Assembly (NCBI GenBank): GCA_001507425.1
Contig: LMAJ01000010.1
Location: forward strand, 62,001-126,000
Source of the DNA: Flavobacteriaceae bacterium CRH
Lineage (GTDB): Bacteria; Bacteroidota; Bacteroidia; Flavobacteriales; Flavobacteriaceae
Direction of reading: 5' to 3'
Length of the DNA stretch: 64,000 bases
This document shows positions 23,930-32,984 of the stretch, one piece after another (the first letter of the stretch is position 1; each line of letters opens with the position of its first letter). A program made the translations under genes and the position numbers. The notes below the pieces were generated by a model that saw only the letters and a list, made by a program, of their open reading frames with translations, was not told where the DNA came from and did not search any database.

Positions 23930-24000
23930 AATATCATAAAGTCCAAAGTCCAAAGTTGAAAGTATTACTTGTATTCCTAAGACTTTTGACTTGAACTTTC
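23930..24000. repeat. AAAGTCCAAAGTC-word inverted repeat
   Basis: The left part, AAAGTCCAAAGTCCAAAG (23938-23955) then TTGAAAGT, mirrors the right part GACTTTTGACTTGAACTTTC (23981-24000). It lies between the divergent methyltransferase and SDR genes and provides the TTG of the SDR promoter. Confidence 0.7.
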
Positions 24001-24023
24001 GATTTTTAAAAAGACTATATTTG
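23991..24023 (+). promoter_or_regulatory. Promoter of the zinc-ribbon SDR gene
   Basis: -33 TTG (23991-23993), 22-bp spacer, -7 TATATTTG (24016-24023), 31 bp before the ATG. Confidence 0.65.
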
Positions 24024-24054
24024 CGCATTAAGTTAATAGTAATACGTTTTTATA

Positions 24055-25602
24055 ATGTTGAAGGAAGAAGTGGAACAAAGTGTTATAACCTCAGAAGAAA
24101 TTAATCGATGCATTGCTGTTTTGGCACAATTAAATTCTGATACAAATCAAATTTTTGATATTCCGAAAGAACAGCGAATCGCTTTGATCAAAGAAGCAGG
24201 AATGTTTTCAAGACCTGACAGAGGTGAGTTTTCCAGAAGAATTAAAGACGGATTACAAGCGGCAAAACGCAAAAAAGAGAAGAAAGACAAAACCGCACGT
24301 AAAGAAACCGGAATTCGTCATGCGCGAGAAGCAAGCATATTTGTTGCTCCTAAATTATTAGGATTTAATGATCTTGCTCATAAAGAGCAATTAGAACTTG
24401 AAACGCCCAGAAATTGTTATGTCTGTAAAACTGAATTTACTAAAATGCATCACTTTTACGATACGATGTGTACCGATTGTGGCGATTTTAATTACGCCAA
24501 ACGTTTTCAGACAGCAGATGTAAAAGGACAAATTGCTATTATTACAGGTTCTCGTTTAAAAATTGGTTATCACATAACATTGATGCTTTTGCGCGGTGGC
24601 GCAACGGTCATTGCTACAACCCGTTTTCCGGTAGATTCTGCTTTGCGTTTTGCTAAAGAAGATGATTTTATGGAGTGGGGACATCGCTTAAAAATTCACG
24701 GTTTAGATTTAAGACATATTCCGAGTGTGGAGATTTTTTGCAATTTTATTGAGCAAAAATACGAACGACTTGATATTCTGATTAATAATGCGGCACAAAC
24801 CGTTAGGCGACCTGCCGGATTTTATTCCCATTTAATGGAGAATGAAGAATTACCAATAAGTTCTTTGCCAAAACAAGCACAGGAATTATTGTTAGATCAT
24901 ATTAATTGTCTTGATGAATTGAAAATCCTGACAACCGGAGCTTCTTCAAATGAAAATATGCCGGTTACCTGGCATGGTCCTGAACCCGGAATTGGTTTGC
25001 GTGCTTCGGCCCAATTATCTCAAATTCCTTATTCTTTTGATAATGCTTTAGTTGCCAATGAAGTTTTTCCGGAAGGAGAACTCGATGCCGATTTACAGCA
25101 AGTCGATTTGCGAAAAACAAACAGTTGGCGTTTGCGTTTAGGCCAAATTGAAACCACAGAAATGATTGAAGTACAATTGGTGAATTCTGTTGCGCCTTTT
25201 GTACTATGCAACCGACTTTCGGAAGTAATGAAGAAAGATAATACGGGACAAAAACATATTATAAATGTTTCTGCAATGGAAGGGAAGTTTCATCGTTTTT
25301 TTAAAGAAGATCGTCATCCGCACACGAATATGGCAAAAGCTGCCTTGAATATGTTAACGCATACTTCATCCGGGACTTTGGCAAAACATGGTATTTTTAT
25401 GAATGCGGTCGATACAGGTTGGGTTACTGATGAAGATCCTGCTGAATTGGCGAAGAAAAAACAAGAATTAGAAGATTTTCAACCGCCGCTAGATATTGTA
25501 GATGGCGCCGCACGTGTTATGGACCCATTATTTGATGGAATAAATACAGGAAAACACTGGTGCGGAAAATTCCTGAAAGATTATAATCCGATTCCCTGGT
25601 AG
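24055..25602 (+). CDS. Atypical SDR oxidoreductase with N-terminal zinc ribbon
   Basis: 515 residues, about twice a usual SDR. The N-terminal 150 residues hold a basic helical region ([15 protein letters not shown], 69-83) and a zinc-ribbon-like pair CYVC (121-124) and CTDC (139-142). The SDR core begins near 160: TGSRLKIG (164-171) as the NAD(P) loop, NNA (244-246), and NVSAMEG with Ser406. Where the catalytic YxxxK belongs the sequence is TNMAK (Thr424, Lys428), so the active-site Tyr appears replaced by Thr. A long insertion lies between NNA and Ser406. Probably NAD(P)-binding and cytosolic; activity and substrate unknown. Own promoter, shared terminator. Confidence 0.85.
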   Translation: MLKEEVEQSVITSEEINRCIAVLAQLNSDTNQIFDIPKEQRIALIKEAGMFSRPDRGEFSRRIKDGLQAAKRKKEKKDKTARKETGIRHAREASIFVAPKLLGFNDLAHKEQLELETPRNCYVCKTEFTKMHHFYDTMCTDCGDFNYAKRFQTADVKGQIAIITGSRLKIGYHITLMLLRGGATVIATTRFPVDSALRFAKEDDFMEWGHRLKIHGLDLRHIPSVEIFCNFIEQKYERLDILINNAAQTVRRPAGFYSHLMENEELPISSLPKQAQELLLDHINCLDELKILTTGASSNENMPVTWHGPEPGIGLRASAQLSQIPYSFDNALVANEVFPEGELDADLQQVDLRKTNSWRLRLGQIETTEMIEVQLVNSVAPFVLCNRLSEVMKKDNTGQKHIINVSAMEGKFHRFFKEDRHPHTNMAKAALNMLTHTSSGTLAKHGIFMNAVDTGWVTDEDPAELAKKKQELEDFQPPLDIVDGAARVMDPLFDGINTGKHWCGKFLKDYNPIPW

Positions 25603-25630
25603 AATTAGTTTCATAAAACTTATTAAAATA

Positions 25631-25667
25631 AAAAACCACAACAGAAATAAATTTTGTTGTGGTTTTT
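25631..25667. terminator. Bidirectional terminator between convergent SDR and stress-protein genes
   Basis: AAAAACCACAACA (25631-25643) pairs with TGTTGTGGTTTTT (25655-25667). The A-run on the left and T-run on the right serve both strands. Confidence 0.9.
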
Positions 25668-25686
25668 CTTTTGGAAAATAAATAGA

Positions 25687-26229
25687 TTAGCGATAAACGT
25701 TTTCTCCTTTATTTGATTTCCATTCTCTTTCAAAATATTCAGCATCTTCATCATTACGAGTATGAACTCCTAATACAACGTGACCGTCTTTAATACCTGA
25801 TTCGTAAACTTTAGCTCTTTCTTCAGGAATTCCAGATCCTACTAAAGCACCAATTAAACCTCCTGTAATTCCTCCTGCACCTGCGCCTGCTAATCCTGCA
25901 GCAAGTGGACCTGCAATAATTAATCCTAATCCAGGAATAACAAGACTTGTTCCTAAAGCGGCAATAACACCTACAATAGCACCAATTGTTCCTCCAATTG
26001 CAGAACCTGTTCCAGCCGTTTCAGCAGCTTTAGTTCCTAATTCAGAATGATCATCTTTGTCTGAATAATGTTTTTTTCTGGTATCGTCAGACATAATAAG
26101 ATTGATTTCATCTTTTGTATATCCTCTTTCACTTAATGTTTCGTAAGCTCTTTCTGTGCTTTCACGATCTGAAAACATTCCTGTTAGCATTTTACGTTGA
26201 TTATTGTCCGGGTTATGTAAATTTTCCAT
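25687..26229 (-). CDS. General stress protein 17M/YflT-like with glycine-zipper domain
   Basis: 180 residues. The N-terminus (MLTGMFSDRESTERAYETLSERGYTKDEINLIM, read in pieces) matches the YflT-like stress domain: a ferredoxin-like fold with a 'tender' AY..L..RGY pattern. The centre (about 70-135) is a Gly/Ala-rich glycine zipper with alternating hydrophobic stretches, likely membrane-inserting. It ends with GIPEERAKVYESGIKDGHVVLGVH, which resembles a second small alpha/beta repeat. In other bacteria such proteins are induced by heat, salt or envelope stress; the role here is inferred from the family. Confidence 0.82.
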   Translation of the reverse strand: MENLHNPDNNQRKMLTGMFSDRESTERAYETLSERGYTKDEINLIMSDDTRKKHYSDKDDHSELGTKAAETAGTGSAIGGTIGAIVGVIAALGTSLVIPGLGLIIAGPLAAGLAGAGAGGITGGLIGALVGSGIPEERAKVYESGIKDGHVVLGVHTRNDEDAEYFEREWKSNKGENVYR

Positions 26230-26373
26230 TTGTATGTTTGTTTAATTGTGAATTCGTTTTCACATATACAAATCTCGTTAAACCACTTTGTTTATATTTA
26301 TATAATTATTCCAAATTCTTACATACTGAATTTAACATTCTTTCATTTTTTAGATGTTTTTCTGATTATTAAA

Positions 26374-26417
26374 TAAAAAAATCCCAATATTCAGTTTTAA
26401 ACTGAATATTGGGATTT
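26374..26417 (-). terminator. Terminator of the FKBP gene
   Basis: Perfect 19-bp arms (26379-26397 and 26399-26417; core AATCCCAATATTCAG and its complement) with almost no loop. On the minus strand it ends in a T-run (complement of 26375-26381). Confidence 0.9.
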
Positions 26418-26438
26418 AATAATAAGTTTGTTTATAAA

Positions 26439-26903
26439 CTAATTAACAGAAATTAATTTAACCTCAAAAATAAGAACAGATCCTCCGGGAATACCTCTGT
26501 AATCATAAGGTCCGTAACCTAAATGCGATGGAACTAAAAGAACTCCGCTTCCCCCAACTTTAAAATAAGGAATACCTTCTGTCCAGCCTTGTATAACCTG
26601 GTTTAATCCAAAAGAAATACCTTCTGGTTTACTTTCGTCAAATACTTTTCCGCTTGTATAATATCCTTTATAAGCAACTGTTACATTAGATGTTGAAGTT
26701 GGTTTTTCACCTGTTCCTTCTTCATTAATGATGTAATACAAACCTGAATCGCTTCTTTGTGCGGTTAAGTCATTTTTGGCAATATAATCTGTTATTTCTT
26801 TTTCGTTTTCAACAGTGTAATCTGTTTTTTGTGGTTCTTTGTCGCTGGAAGAACAAGAAATCAAAAGTGTCATTGCTAATAAGGCAGAAAATAAATGTTT
26901 CAT
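26439..26903 (-). CDS. FKBP-type peptidyl-prolyl isomerase lipoprotein
   Basis: 154 residues. Lipobox LISC (Cys17), linker, then one FKBP domain from about 60 to the end. Seen: VTVAYKGYYTSGKVFDES (active-site Tyr/Asp), VIQGWTEGIPYFKVGG (the conserved VIxGW), LVPSHLGYGP and IPGGSVLIFEVKLISV. It catalyses Xaa-Pro isomerisation in the envelope, aiding folding of exported proteins. A perfect -7 word lies 26 bp upstream and a strong terminator follows, so it is monocistronic. Confidence 0.95.
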   Translation of the reverse strand: MKHLFSALLAMTLLISCSSSDKEPQKTDYTVENEKEITDYIAKNDLTAQRSDSGLYYIINEEGTGEKPTSTSNVTVAYKGYYTSGKVFDESKPEGISFGLNQVIQGWTEGIPYFKVGGSGVLLVPSHLGYGPYDYRGIPGGSVLIFEVKLISVN

Positions 26904-26928
26904 GAAATGGGGTGTTTTTATTGAAGTA

Positions 26929-26936
26929 CAAATGTA
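26929..26936 (-). promoter_or_regulatory. -7 element (TACATTTG) of the FKBP gene
   Basis: A perfect TAnnTTTG on the minus strand 26 bp before the ATG; no clear -33 element. Confidence 0.5.
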
Positions 26937-26958
26937 ATATAATTGTATAATTTTTTTG

Positions 26959-27042
26959 TTTCAAAGAGGTTCACAAAGAAAAAACGCAAAGATTCACAAA
27001 TATTTAGTGCAACTCTGCGTTTTTTTTGTGAATCTCTTGAAA
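26959..27042. repeat. TTCACAAAG/ACGCAAAG-word imperfect hairpin
   Basis: TTTCAAAGAGGTTCACAAAG with ACGCAAAG (26959-26991) is mirrored by CTCTGCGTTTTTTTTGTGAA with TCTCTTGAAA (27013-27042). A long imperfect hairpin right after the Uup stop on the minus strand; it may act as its 3' end. Confidence 0.65.
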
Positions 27043-27046
27043 TAAT

Positions 27047-28909
27047 TTATCCCTCAATCTTAGCAGAAAGCTCAAACCAGCGTTCTTCTTTTTGGTCTAT
27101 TTTATTAATAATATTTTGCAATTCGTTTGCTTTTTTCTCAATATCAGCATCGGCTACTTTTCCTTCAGAGAATAATTGTTCGATTTTAGTTTTGTCTATT
27201 TCTAAATCTTTAATTTCTCTTTCGAGTTTTTGATATTCTTTTTGTTCGTTGAAAGTTAGGTTTCCAGTCGGGTTATTTTGTTTCCAATCTTTCTTCTCCG
27301 CTTTGTTTTCTTCTTTTTGAGCAACATCGGCACTATCTTCATAAGCTCTGAAATCAGAATAATTTCCAGGGAAATTTTCTATTTCACCATTTCCTCTGAA
27401 TACAAATAAGTGATCGACAATTTTATCCATAAAATAACGGTCGTGAGAAACTACCAATAAACATCCAGGATAATCTAAAAGAAAACTCTCCAAAACGTTT
27501 AACGTTACAATGTCTAAATCATTTGTTGGCTCATCCAGAATCAAAAAGTTCGGATTCTGAATTAAAACTGTACATAAATACAAACGTTTCAATTCTCCAC
27601 CACTTAATTTTTCGACAAAATCATATTGTTTTTTCGCATCAAAAAGAAAACGCTCCAACAATTGCGAAGCCGAAATCATTCTGCCTTTAGCAAGCGGAAT
27701 AAATTCTCCGTATTCTTTAATAATATCAATAACCCGTTGTCCTGGTTTTGGATTAATTCCCGATTGTGTGTAATAACCAATTTTAATAGTTTCACCTTTT
27801 ACAACACGTCCGCTATCTAAAGGAAGCGTTCCGGTTAAAAGATTTAAAAAAGTAGATTTCCCGGTTCCGTTTTTTCCAATAATTCCGATGCGCTCTCCAC
27901 GCTGAAAATCAAAACTAAAATTATCCAGAATAACATGGTCTTTAAATTTTTTAGAGATTTTGTGAAGCTCGATAATCTTGCTTCCCATACGCTCCATGTT
28001 GATTTCAAGTTCAACTTTGTTTTCCATACGGCGGCTTTGTGCTTTTTCTTTAATTAAATAAAAATCATCCTGACGCGACTTCGATTTAGTAGTTCTTGCT
28101 TTTGGCTGACGGCGCATCCATTCTAATTCTTTTACGAATAAGTTTTTTGCTTTGTCAACGCTGGCATTTTCTGAGGTAATGCGCTCTTCTTTTTTCTCTA
28201 AATAATAAGAGTAGTTTCCTTTATATTGATATAATTTTCCGTTGTCAAGTTCGATAATTTCATTACAAACACGTTCTAGAAAGAAACGGTCGTGCGTTAC
28301 CATAAACAATGTAATGTTTTCTTTGGCAAAATAGCTTTCTAACCATTCAATCATTTCAAGATCTAAGTGGTTGGTTGGCTCATCCAGAATCAATAAATCA
28401 GGACGATTGATTAGAATAATAGCTAACGAAAGACGTTTTTTTTGTCCACCCGAAAGGTTTTTCACTTTAAGCTTAAAATCTTCCAGTTTTAATTTGAATA
28501 GAATTTGCTTGTATTGCGTTTCAAAATCCCAGGCATTATGTTGGTCCATTCCGTCAAAAGCTTTTTGGTAAGCTTCTTCGTCATCAGGATTTTCTAATGC
28601 TTTTTCATATTTTTCAATAACCTTTAGGGTTTCATTGTCTGAAGCGAAAATACTTTCTTCAATAGTCAATTCGTCTTGCAAATTGTTATTTTGAGAAAGA
28701 AAAGCCATTTTAATACCTTTTCTTAGAACTACTTGTCCTGTATCTGGTTCGTCTAAACCATTAATAATGCTCATTATGGTTGTTTTACCAGAACCATTTT
28801 TGGCAATAAAAGCGATTTTTTGGTCTTTATTAATTCCGAATGATATGTTGTCGAACAATGTTTTTTCACCAAACGACTTCGATATGTTTTCTACAGATAG
28901 GTAATTCAC
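27047..28909 (-). CDS. uup: ABC-F family ATPase, Uup type
   Basis: 620-residue soluble protein with two ABC domains: Walker A NGSGKT (about 38-43) with signature LSGGQKKRLSLA, and a second NGTGKST with signature LSGGELKRLYL. Each domain ends in a DEPTN Walker B (ILDEPTNHLDLE and ILDEPTNDLDIV). The inter-domain linker is Arg/Lys-rich (RRQPKARTTKSKSRQ), and a C-terminal coiled coil of about 80 residues (LTFNEQKEYQKLEREIKDLE onward) identifies the Uup branch. ABC-F proteins work on the ribosome; Uup affects translation and transposon excision in E. coli. Its 5' leader carries a tandem repeat. Confidence 0.92.
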   Translation of the reverse strand: MNYLSVENISKSFGEKTLFDNISFGINKDQKIAFIAKNGSGKTTIMSIINGLDEPDTGQVVLRKGIKMAFLSQNNNLQDELTIEESIFASDNETLKVIEKYEKALENPDDEEAYQKAFDGMDQHNAWDFETQYKQILFKLKLEDFKLKVKNLSGGQKKRLSLAIILINRPDLLILDEPTNHLDLEMIEWLESYFAKENITLFMVTHDRFFLERVCNEIIELDNGKLYQYKGNYSYYLEKKEERITSENASVDKAKNLFVKELEWMRRQPKARTTKSKSRQDDFYLIKEKAQSRRMENKVELEINMERMGSKIIELHKISKKFKDHVILDNFSFDFQRGERIGIIGKNGTGKSTFLNLLTGTLPLDSGRVVKGETIKIGYYTQSGINPKPGQRVIDIIKEYGEFIPLAKGRMISASQLLERFLFDAKKQYDFVEKLSGGELKRLYLCTVLIQNPNFLILDEPTNDLDIVTLNVLESFLLDYPGCLLVVSHDRYFMDKIVDHLFVFRGNGEIENFPGNYSDFRAYEDSADVAQKEENKAEKKDWKQNNPTGNLTFNEQKEYQKLEREIKDLEIDKTKIEQLFSEGKVADADIEKKANELQNIINKIDQKEERWFELSAKIEG

Positions 28910-28912
28910 TTT

Positions 28913-28946
28913 GTAAATTATAAGTTATAAATTATAAGTTATGAAT
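28913..28946. repeat. AAATTATAAGTTAT tandem repeat in the uup leader
   Basis: Two tandem copies of AAATTATAAGTTAT followed by a partial copy, all within the 5' untranslated region between the -7 element at 28968 and the uup start. Confidence 0.65.
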
Positions 28947-28967
28947 GTTTTAAAACAGAACTTTTTG

Positions 28968-28975
28968 CAAAAGTA
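28968..28975 (-). promoter_or_regulatory. -7 element (TACTTTTG) of uup
   Basis: A perfect TAnnTTTG on the minus strand, 59 bp before the uup start; no clear -33 element. Confidence 0.5.
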
Positions 28976-28999
28976 AACTATTATATTGCGATTTGCGAA

Positions 29000-29965
29000 T
29001 TATTTATGGAGATAAGAATTCAATACAGAACTTAAGTCAAAACGATGAATTTGTTGCGGAACATTCAAAAGAGGTTTCCGAACCAAAGATTCATTGGTTA
29101 AGTAATAATGCAAACCGTCTTTTGTCGCTATTCCTTCTATTTGATGAAAAGAAAGCTGAAGATCAATCTTTCTTTTATTTCCGGAGAGAAAATCATGATT
29201 GTTAAAATCGTATAAAAGATATATAAATGGTTTTCCAATTTTTGAATAACCGCAAAGTGCAATAAGCCTTTTATCTTCCAGATAAGCAGCGCCCGTTACC
29301 AGCCCTTTTACATCAAGAGAATCTTTGAGTTTTGCAACATGATTTCCAGATTGTTTAGATAATGCATAAATATTCGTTTTTGATGATTGCCATTGTTTGG
29401 TAAACAAATAAATACTGTCTTTTGAAACTATAAAAGCCTCACAATCAAAATTAGTTGTGTTTGGTTTTCTTAAATTGAAATCAGTCTGATCAGAATAGGC
29501 AAAGGAAATATTCTCTATTTTGGGATTTCCTTCTAAAAATGATTCTTTTTCGATTTTTAAAATTTGCAGATTAGTTCTGTTTCCAGAGTAATTATTTCCA
29601 AAATCTCCAATATATAAGTATGAACTGTCTTGTGCTATTTCTTCCCAGTCGTGATTAGTTACAGTATTCAAAATGATTTTTTTTTGAATTTTCCCAAGAG
29701 AATCTAAACCATATATTGTTTTGTCGTGATCATCGTTATGTGTCCATAATAGATTAGCAAAAGATACTAATCCCGAAGTTTCTTTAATAGTGTTGTCTAT
29801 TTTAATGGAATAGTCAGATTTTATTTTAATTTTTTTATACACGCAACTTCCGTCATTTATTGTTGCTGAATTGGTGATGTTTTTTGATAAAATATCAGTA
29901 CAACCTTTCAGTTGAGCATAAGTCGAGGTAAAAACCAGGAAGAAAATAAGTGCTATAAATTTCAT
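29000..29965 (-). CDS. Secreted beta-propeller-like protein of unknown function
   Basis: 321 residues; Sec signal (MKFIALIFFLVFTSTYAQ). Cys22 and Cys41 (GCTD, GSCVY) bracket a short N-terminal segment. The rest is a series of four-strand-like units (LWTHNDDHDKTIYGLD, SSYLYIGDFGNNYSGNRTN, DSIYLFTKQW, ITNESL-like ends) suggesting a beta-propeller. The His/Asp pairs in NDDHDK and NHDWEEI resemble esterase-like or phytase-like propellers. No T9SS tail. Periplasmic or released. I cannot name a reaction. Confidence 0.7.
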   Translation of the reverse strand: MKFIALIFFLVFTSTYAQLKGCTDILSKNITNSATINDGSCVYKKIKIKSDYSIKIDNTIKETSGLVSFANLLWTHNDDHDKTIYGLDSLGKIQKKIILNTVTNHDWEEIAQDSSYLYIGDFGNNYSGNRTNLQILKIEKESFLEGNPKIENISFAYSDQTDFNLRKPNTTNFDCEAFIVSKDSIYLFTKQWQSSKTNIYALSKQSGNHVAKLKDSLDVKGLVTGAAYLEDKRLIALCGYSKIGKPFIYLLYDFNNHDFLSGNKRKIDLQLSFHQIEGIATKDGLHYYLTNESLVRKPLLNVPQQIHRFDLSSVLNSYLHK

Positions 29966-30380
29966 TTTTAAGATTTCCGCTTTTTATTTTAAATATAAAT
30001 ATATGTATTTATAATTTTTTTATTTTTTTTTAGTTTGTAAGAATAGGTTAATTTTTACAGATAGCGTTTTTTTATTGGCATATTATTAACACAAATAAAA
30101 TTATTACGTTTTAATTATGTCAAAATAGGGTAATTCTTTCTTTTTGATTTTATGTAACAATTTTATCGTGTTATTTTTGCAAGAAAATAATGCGTATATT
30201 AGTCTAAGAATTGAATTATTATTTTGATTTCTAATAAATTGACATATATAATTTAAAGAATGTCTTTTTTTTTGTGCCTTTCTTACAATTTTCTAACTCA
30301 TCGTAAATGGGAGTTGGAATAGCGAAGCTGTACATAGAAGTTATATAATTAAAAACGTATTAATTTAAAAATGTAAAATT
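29966..30380 (+). other. 415-bp upstream region and leader of the exopolysaccharide operon
   Basis: No ORF or known riboswitch seen. A perfect -7 word (30172-30179) leaves an untranslated leader of about 195 nt before the first gene. The part nearest the start is less AT-rich (around GGGAGTTGGAATAGCGAAGC, 30309-30328), a plausible structured or regulatory leader. Upstream of the -7 the DNA is T-rich. Confidence 0.5.
30172..30179 (+). promoter_or_regulatory. -7 element (TATTTTTG) of the exopolysaccharide operon
   Basis: A perfect TAnnTTTG; the nearest TTG (30144-30146) is 25 bp away, longer than usual. No second strong promoter is evident through the operon. Confidence 0.55.
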
Positions 30381-30806
30381 ATGAAAGTAGGAATCACCTT
30401 TAGTGCTTTTGATTTATTGCATGCCGGTCACATTAAAATGTTAGAAGAGGCAAAGCAACAATGCGATTATTTAATAGTTGGTTTACAAACAGACCCAACA
30501 TTAGACCGCCCTGAAAAAAACAGGCCGACACAAACTGTAGTTGAAAGATATATTCAACTTAAAGGATGCAAATTTGTAGATGAAATAGTTCCTTATGCTA
30601 CCGAACAGGATTTAAATGATATTTTAAGATCTTTTAAAATTGATGTTCGCATTTTAGGCGATGAGTATAAAGAAAAAGATTTTACCGGACGTACTTATTG
30701 TGAAGAAAAAGGTATCGAATTATTTTATAATGTACGAGATCATCGTTTTTCCAGCAGCGGTTTGCGTAAAGAAGTAGTTTTTAGAGAAATGGCAATAGCC
30801 AAATAA
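30381..30806 (+). CDS. Cytidylyltransferase-like nucleotidyltransferase (TagD/RfaE-C type)
   Basis: 141 residues of the HIGH-type nucleotidyl-transferase fold. Seen: HAGH (15-18), the KNRPTQTVVERYIQL segment and the ISSS-like C-terminal motif FSSSGLR. It would attach CMP or AMP to a phosphorylated sugar or polyol (glycerol-3-P in TagD, heptose-P in HldE). It heads the operon, 15 bp before fcl, so it may make an activated precursor for a decoration on the polysaccharide. The specific substrate cannot be read. Start: ATG at 30381 after the long leader. Confidence 0.85.
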   Translation: MKVGITFSAFDLLHAGHIKMLEEAKQQCDYLIVGLQTDPTLDRPEKNRPTQTVVERYIQLKGCKFVDEIVPYATEQDLNDILRSFKIDVRILGDEYKEKDFTGRTYCEEKGIELFYNVRDHRFSSSGLRKEVVFREMAIAK

Positions 30807-30821
30807 TTTTTAAAATAGAAT

Positions 30822-31772
30822 ATGGATAAAAATGCTAAGATTTACATTGCAGGTCATAAAGGAATGGTGGGTAGTGCCATTTGGAGAACATTATCTGATA
30901 AAGGATTTAGTAATTTAATAGGTGTTTCCAGCAAGGAATTAGATCTTAGAAATCAACAAGCTGTACGTGATTTTATCGCAAAAGAAAATCCCGAAGTTAT
31001 TATAGATGCTGCTGCACGTGTTGGTGGAATTTTAGCCAATAATGATTTTCCGTATCAATTTATTATGGAAAATATGCAAATTCAGAATAATTTAATTGAT
31101 TCTGCTTTACAAGCTGGTGTCGACAAATTTATTTTTCTCGGAAGTTCTTGTATTTATCCAAAATTAGCTCCCCAGCCTTTAAAGGAAGAATATTTGCTGA
31201 CAGATACGCTTGAACCAACAAACGAATGGTATGCTATTGCTAAAATTACAGGAGTAAAAACCTGTCAGGCAATTAGAAACCAATTTGGAAAAGATTATGT
31301 AAGTCTGATGCCGACCAATTTATACGGAACAGATGATAATTTTGATCTAAATACATCGCACGTTTTACCTGCTATGATTCGAAAATTTCATGAAGCAAAA
31401 GAAAATAATCATGCTCCCGTAACACTATGGGGAAGTGGCTTGCCTATGCGCGAATTCCTCTTTGTAGATGATATGGCCCAGGCAGTGGTTTTTGCTTTAG
31501 AAAATAAATTACCTGATTATTTATATAATGTGGGAACTGGTGTAGATTTAACAATTAAAGAATTAGCAGAAACCATTCAGGAAATTACAGGGCATCAGGG
31601 TGAAATTATTTGGGACTCAAGCAAACCAGACGGTACGCCAAGAAAATTAATGGATGTATCTAAAATGCATGATTTGGGATGGAAACACCAGATTGAATTA
31701 AAAGATGGAATTCAAAAAACATACAATTGGTTTTTAAAAAACACAGAAAATTTTAAACAAGTAAAATTATAA
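30822..31772 (+). CDS. fcl: GDP-L-fucose synthase
   Basis: Extended SDR that epimerises and reduces GDP-4-keto-6-deoxymannose to GDP-L-fucose with NADPH. Seen: [12 protein letters not shown] (N-terminal nucleotide loop), FLGSSCIYP (Ser/Cys region), and the catalytic Tyr-Lys in [10 protein letters not shown]. 316 residues is the normal length. It is directly followed by gmd, the preceding pathway step, so L-fucose (or a derivative) should be part of the polysaccharide. GDP-mannose supply genes (manB/manC) are not in the window. Confidence 0.96.
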   Translation: MDKNAKIYIAGHKGMVGSAIWRTLSDKGFSNLIGVSSKELDLRNQQAVRDFIAKENPEVIIDAAARVGGILANNDFPYQFIMENMQIQNNLIDSALQAGVDKFIFLGSSCIYPKLAPQPLKEEYLLTDTLEPTNEWYAIAKITGVKTCQAIRNQFGKDYVSLMPTNLYGTDDNFDLNTSHVLPAMIRKFHEAKENNHAPVTLWGSGLPMREFLFVDDMAQAVVFALENKLPDYLYNVGTGVDLTIKELAETIQEITGHQGEIIWDSSKPDGTPRKLMDVSKMHDLGWKHQIELKDGIQKTYNWFLKNTENFKQVKL

Positions 31773-31814
31773 TAGATTAGATAGATCTTTAGGATCTTCG
31801 ATACATAAAAAAAT

Positions 31815-32927
31815 ATGAAAGTAGCATTTATTACAGGAGTAACAGGACAGGATGGCGCTTATTTAAGTGAATTTTTACTTAAAAAAGGATATAAAGTTCA
31901 TGGTTTAAAAAGAAGGTCTTCACTGTTTAATACAGACAGAATTGATCATTTATATCAAGATCCTCATGTAGATCACCGTAATTTTTATTTGCATTATGGT
32001 GATATGACAGATAGTACGAATTTAATTCGTTTAATCAAAGAAATCCAGCCAGATGAAATTTACAATTTAGCAGCTATGAGTCACGTGGCAGTTTCTTTTG
32101 AAACGCCAGAATACACTGGTAATGCAGATGGATTGGGTACCTTACGTATTCTGGATGCTGTCCGATTGTTAGGACTAGAAAAAAAAGTTCGTATCTATCA
32201 GGCATCAACATCTGAATTGTACGGAAAAGTTCAGGAAGTGCCGCAATCTGAAAAAACACCTTTTTATCCGCGCTCACCTTATGCAGTAGCTAAAATGTAT
32301 GCCTTTTGGATAACAGTAAATTACAGAGAAGCTTACGGAATGTATGCCTGTAATGGTATTTTATTCAATCATGAATCTCCAATTCGTGGAGAAACTTTTG
32401 TAACAAGAAAAATTACAAGAGCAGCTTCAAGAATTGCACTAGGATTGCAAGATAAATTGTATTTAGGAAATTTAGATGCTAAAAGAGATTGGGGACACGC
32501 AAAAGATTATGTTCGCATGATGTGGATGATTTTACAGGCTGATGAACCAGAAGATTGGGTTATTGCAACCGGAAAAACTACGGCAGTTAGAGATTTTGTT
32601 CGTATGAGTTTTGCCGAAGCAGGTATCGAACTTGAGTTTAAAGGTGAAGGAGTTGATGAAAAAGGATATGTGAAATCTTGCAGCAATCCGGAATTTCAAG
32701 TAGAAATTGGAAAAGAAGTCCTTGCTGTTGATCCTAAATATTTCAGACCAACTGAAGTTGATTTGTTAATTGGTGACCCAACAAAGGCAAAAACAAAATT
32801 AGGATGGGAATGTAAATATGATTTACAAGCATTAGTTAAGGACATGATGAAAAGTGATTTAAAATTAATGCAAAAAGACCAATATTTAAAAGATGGTGGC
32901 TATAGAACGTTAAACTATTTTGAATAG
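31815..32927 (+). CDS. gmd: GDP-mannose 4,6-dehydratase
   Basis: First step from GDP-mannose to GDP-L-fucose. Seen: [16 protein letters not shown] (NADP loop), the [17 protein letters not shown] active-site stretch, [14 protein letters not shown] (YxxxK), [22 protein letters not shown] and [15 protein letters not shown]. 370 residues as usual. It lies 42 bp after fcl and 57 bp before the flippase. Confidence 0.97.
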   Translation: MKVAFITGVTGQDGAYLSEFLLKKGYKVHGLKRRSSLFNTDRIDHLYQDPHVDHRNFYLHYGDMTDSTNLIRLIKEIQPDEIYNLAAMSHVAVSFETPEYTGNADGLGTLRILDAVRLLGLEKKVRIYQASTSELYGKVQEVPQSEKTPFYPRSPYAVAKMYAFWITVNYREAYGMYACNGILFNHESPIRGETFVTRKITRAASRIALGLQDKLYLGNLDAKRDWGHAKDYVRMMWMILQADEPEDWVIATGKTTAVRDFVRMSFAEAGIELEFKGEGVDEKGYVKSCSNPEFQVEIGKEVLAVDPKYFRPTEVDLLIGDPTKAKTKLGWECKYDLQALVKDMMKSDLKLMQKDQYLKDGGYRTLNYFE

Positions 32928-32984
32928 TATAATTACCGAAAAAGTGTTTTATTAAGAATTTGTGTTAATGTTCGGTTTTTATCT

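Noticed and set aside
23882..24028. 49-residue N-terminal extension of the methyltransferase
   Set aside because: It translates the AAAGTCC repeat and the promoter of the neighbouring gene; the ATG at 23881 gives the conserved N-terminus.
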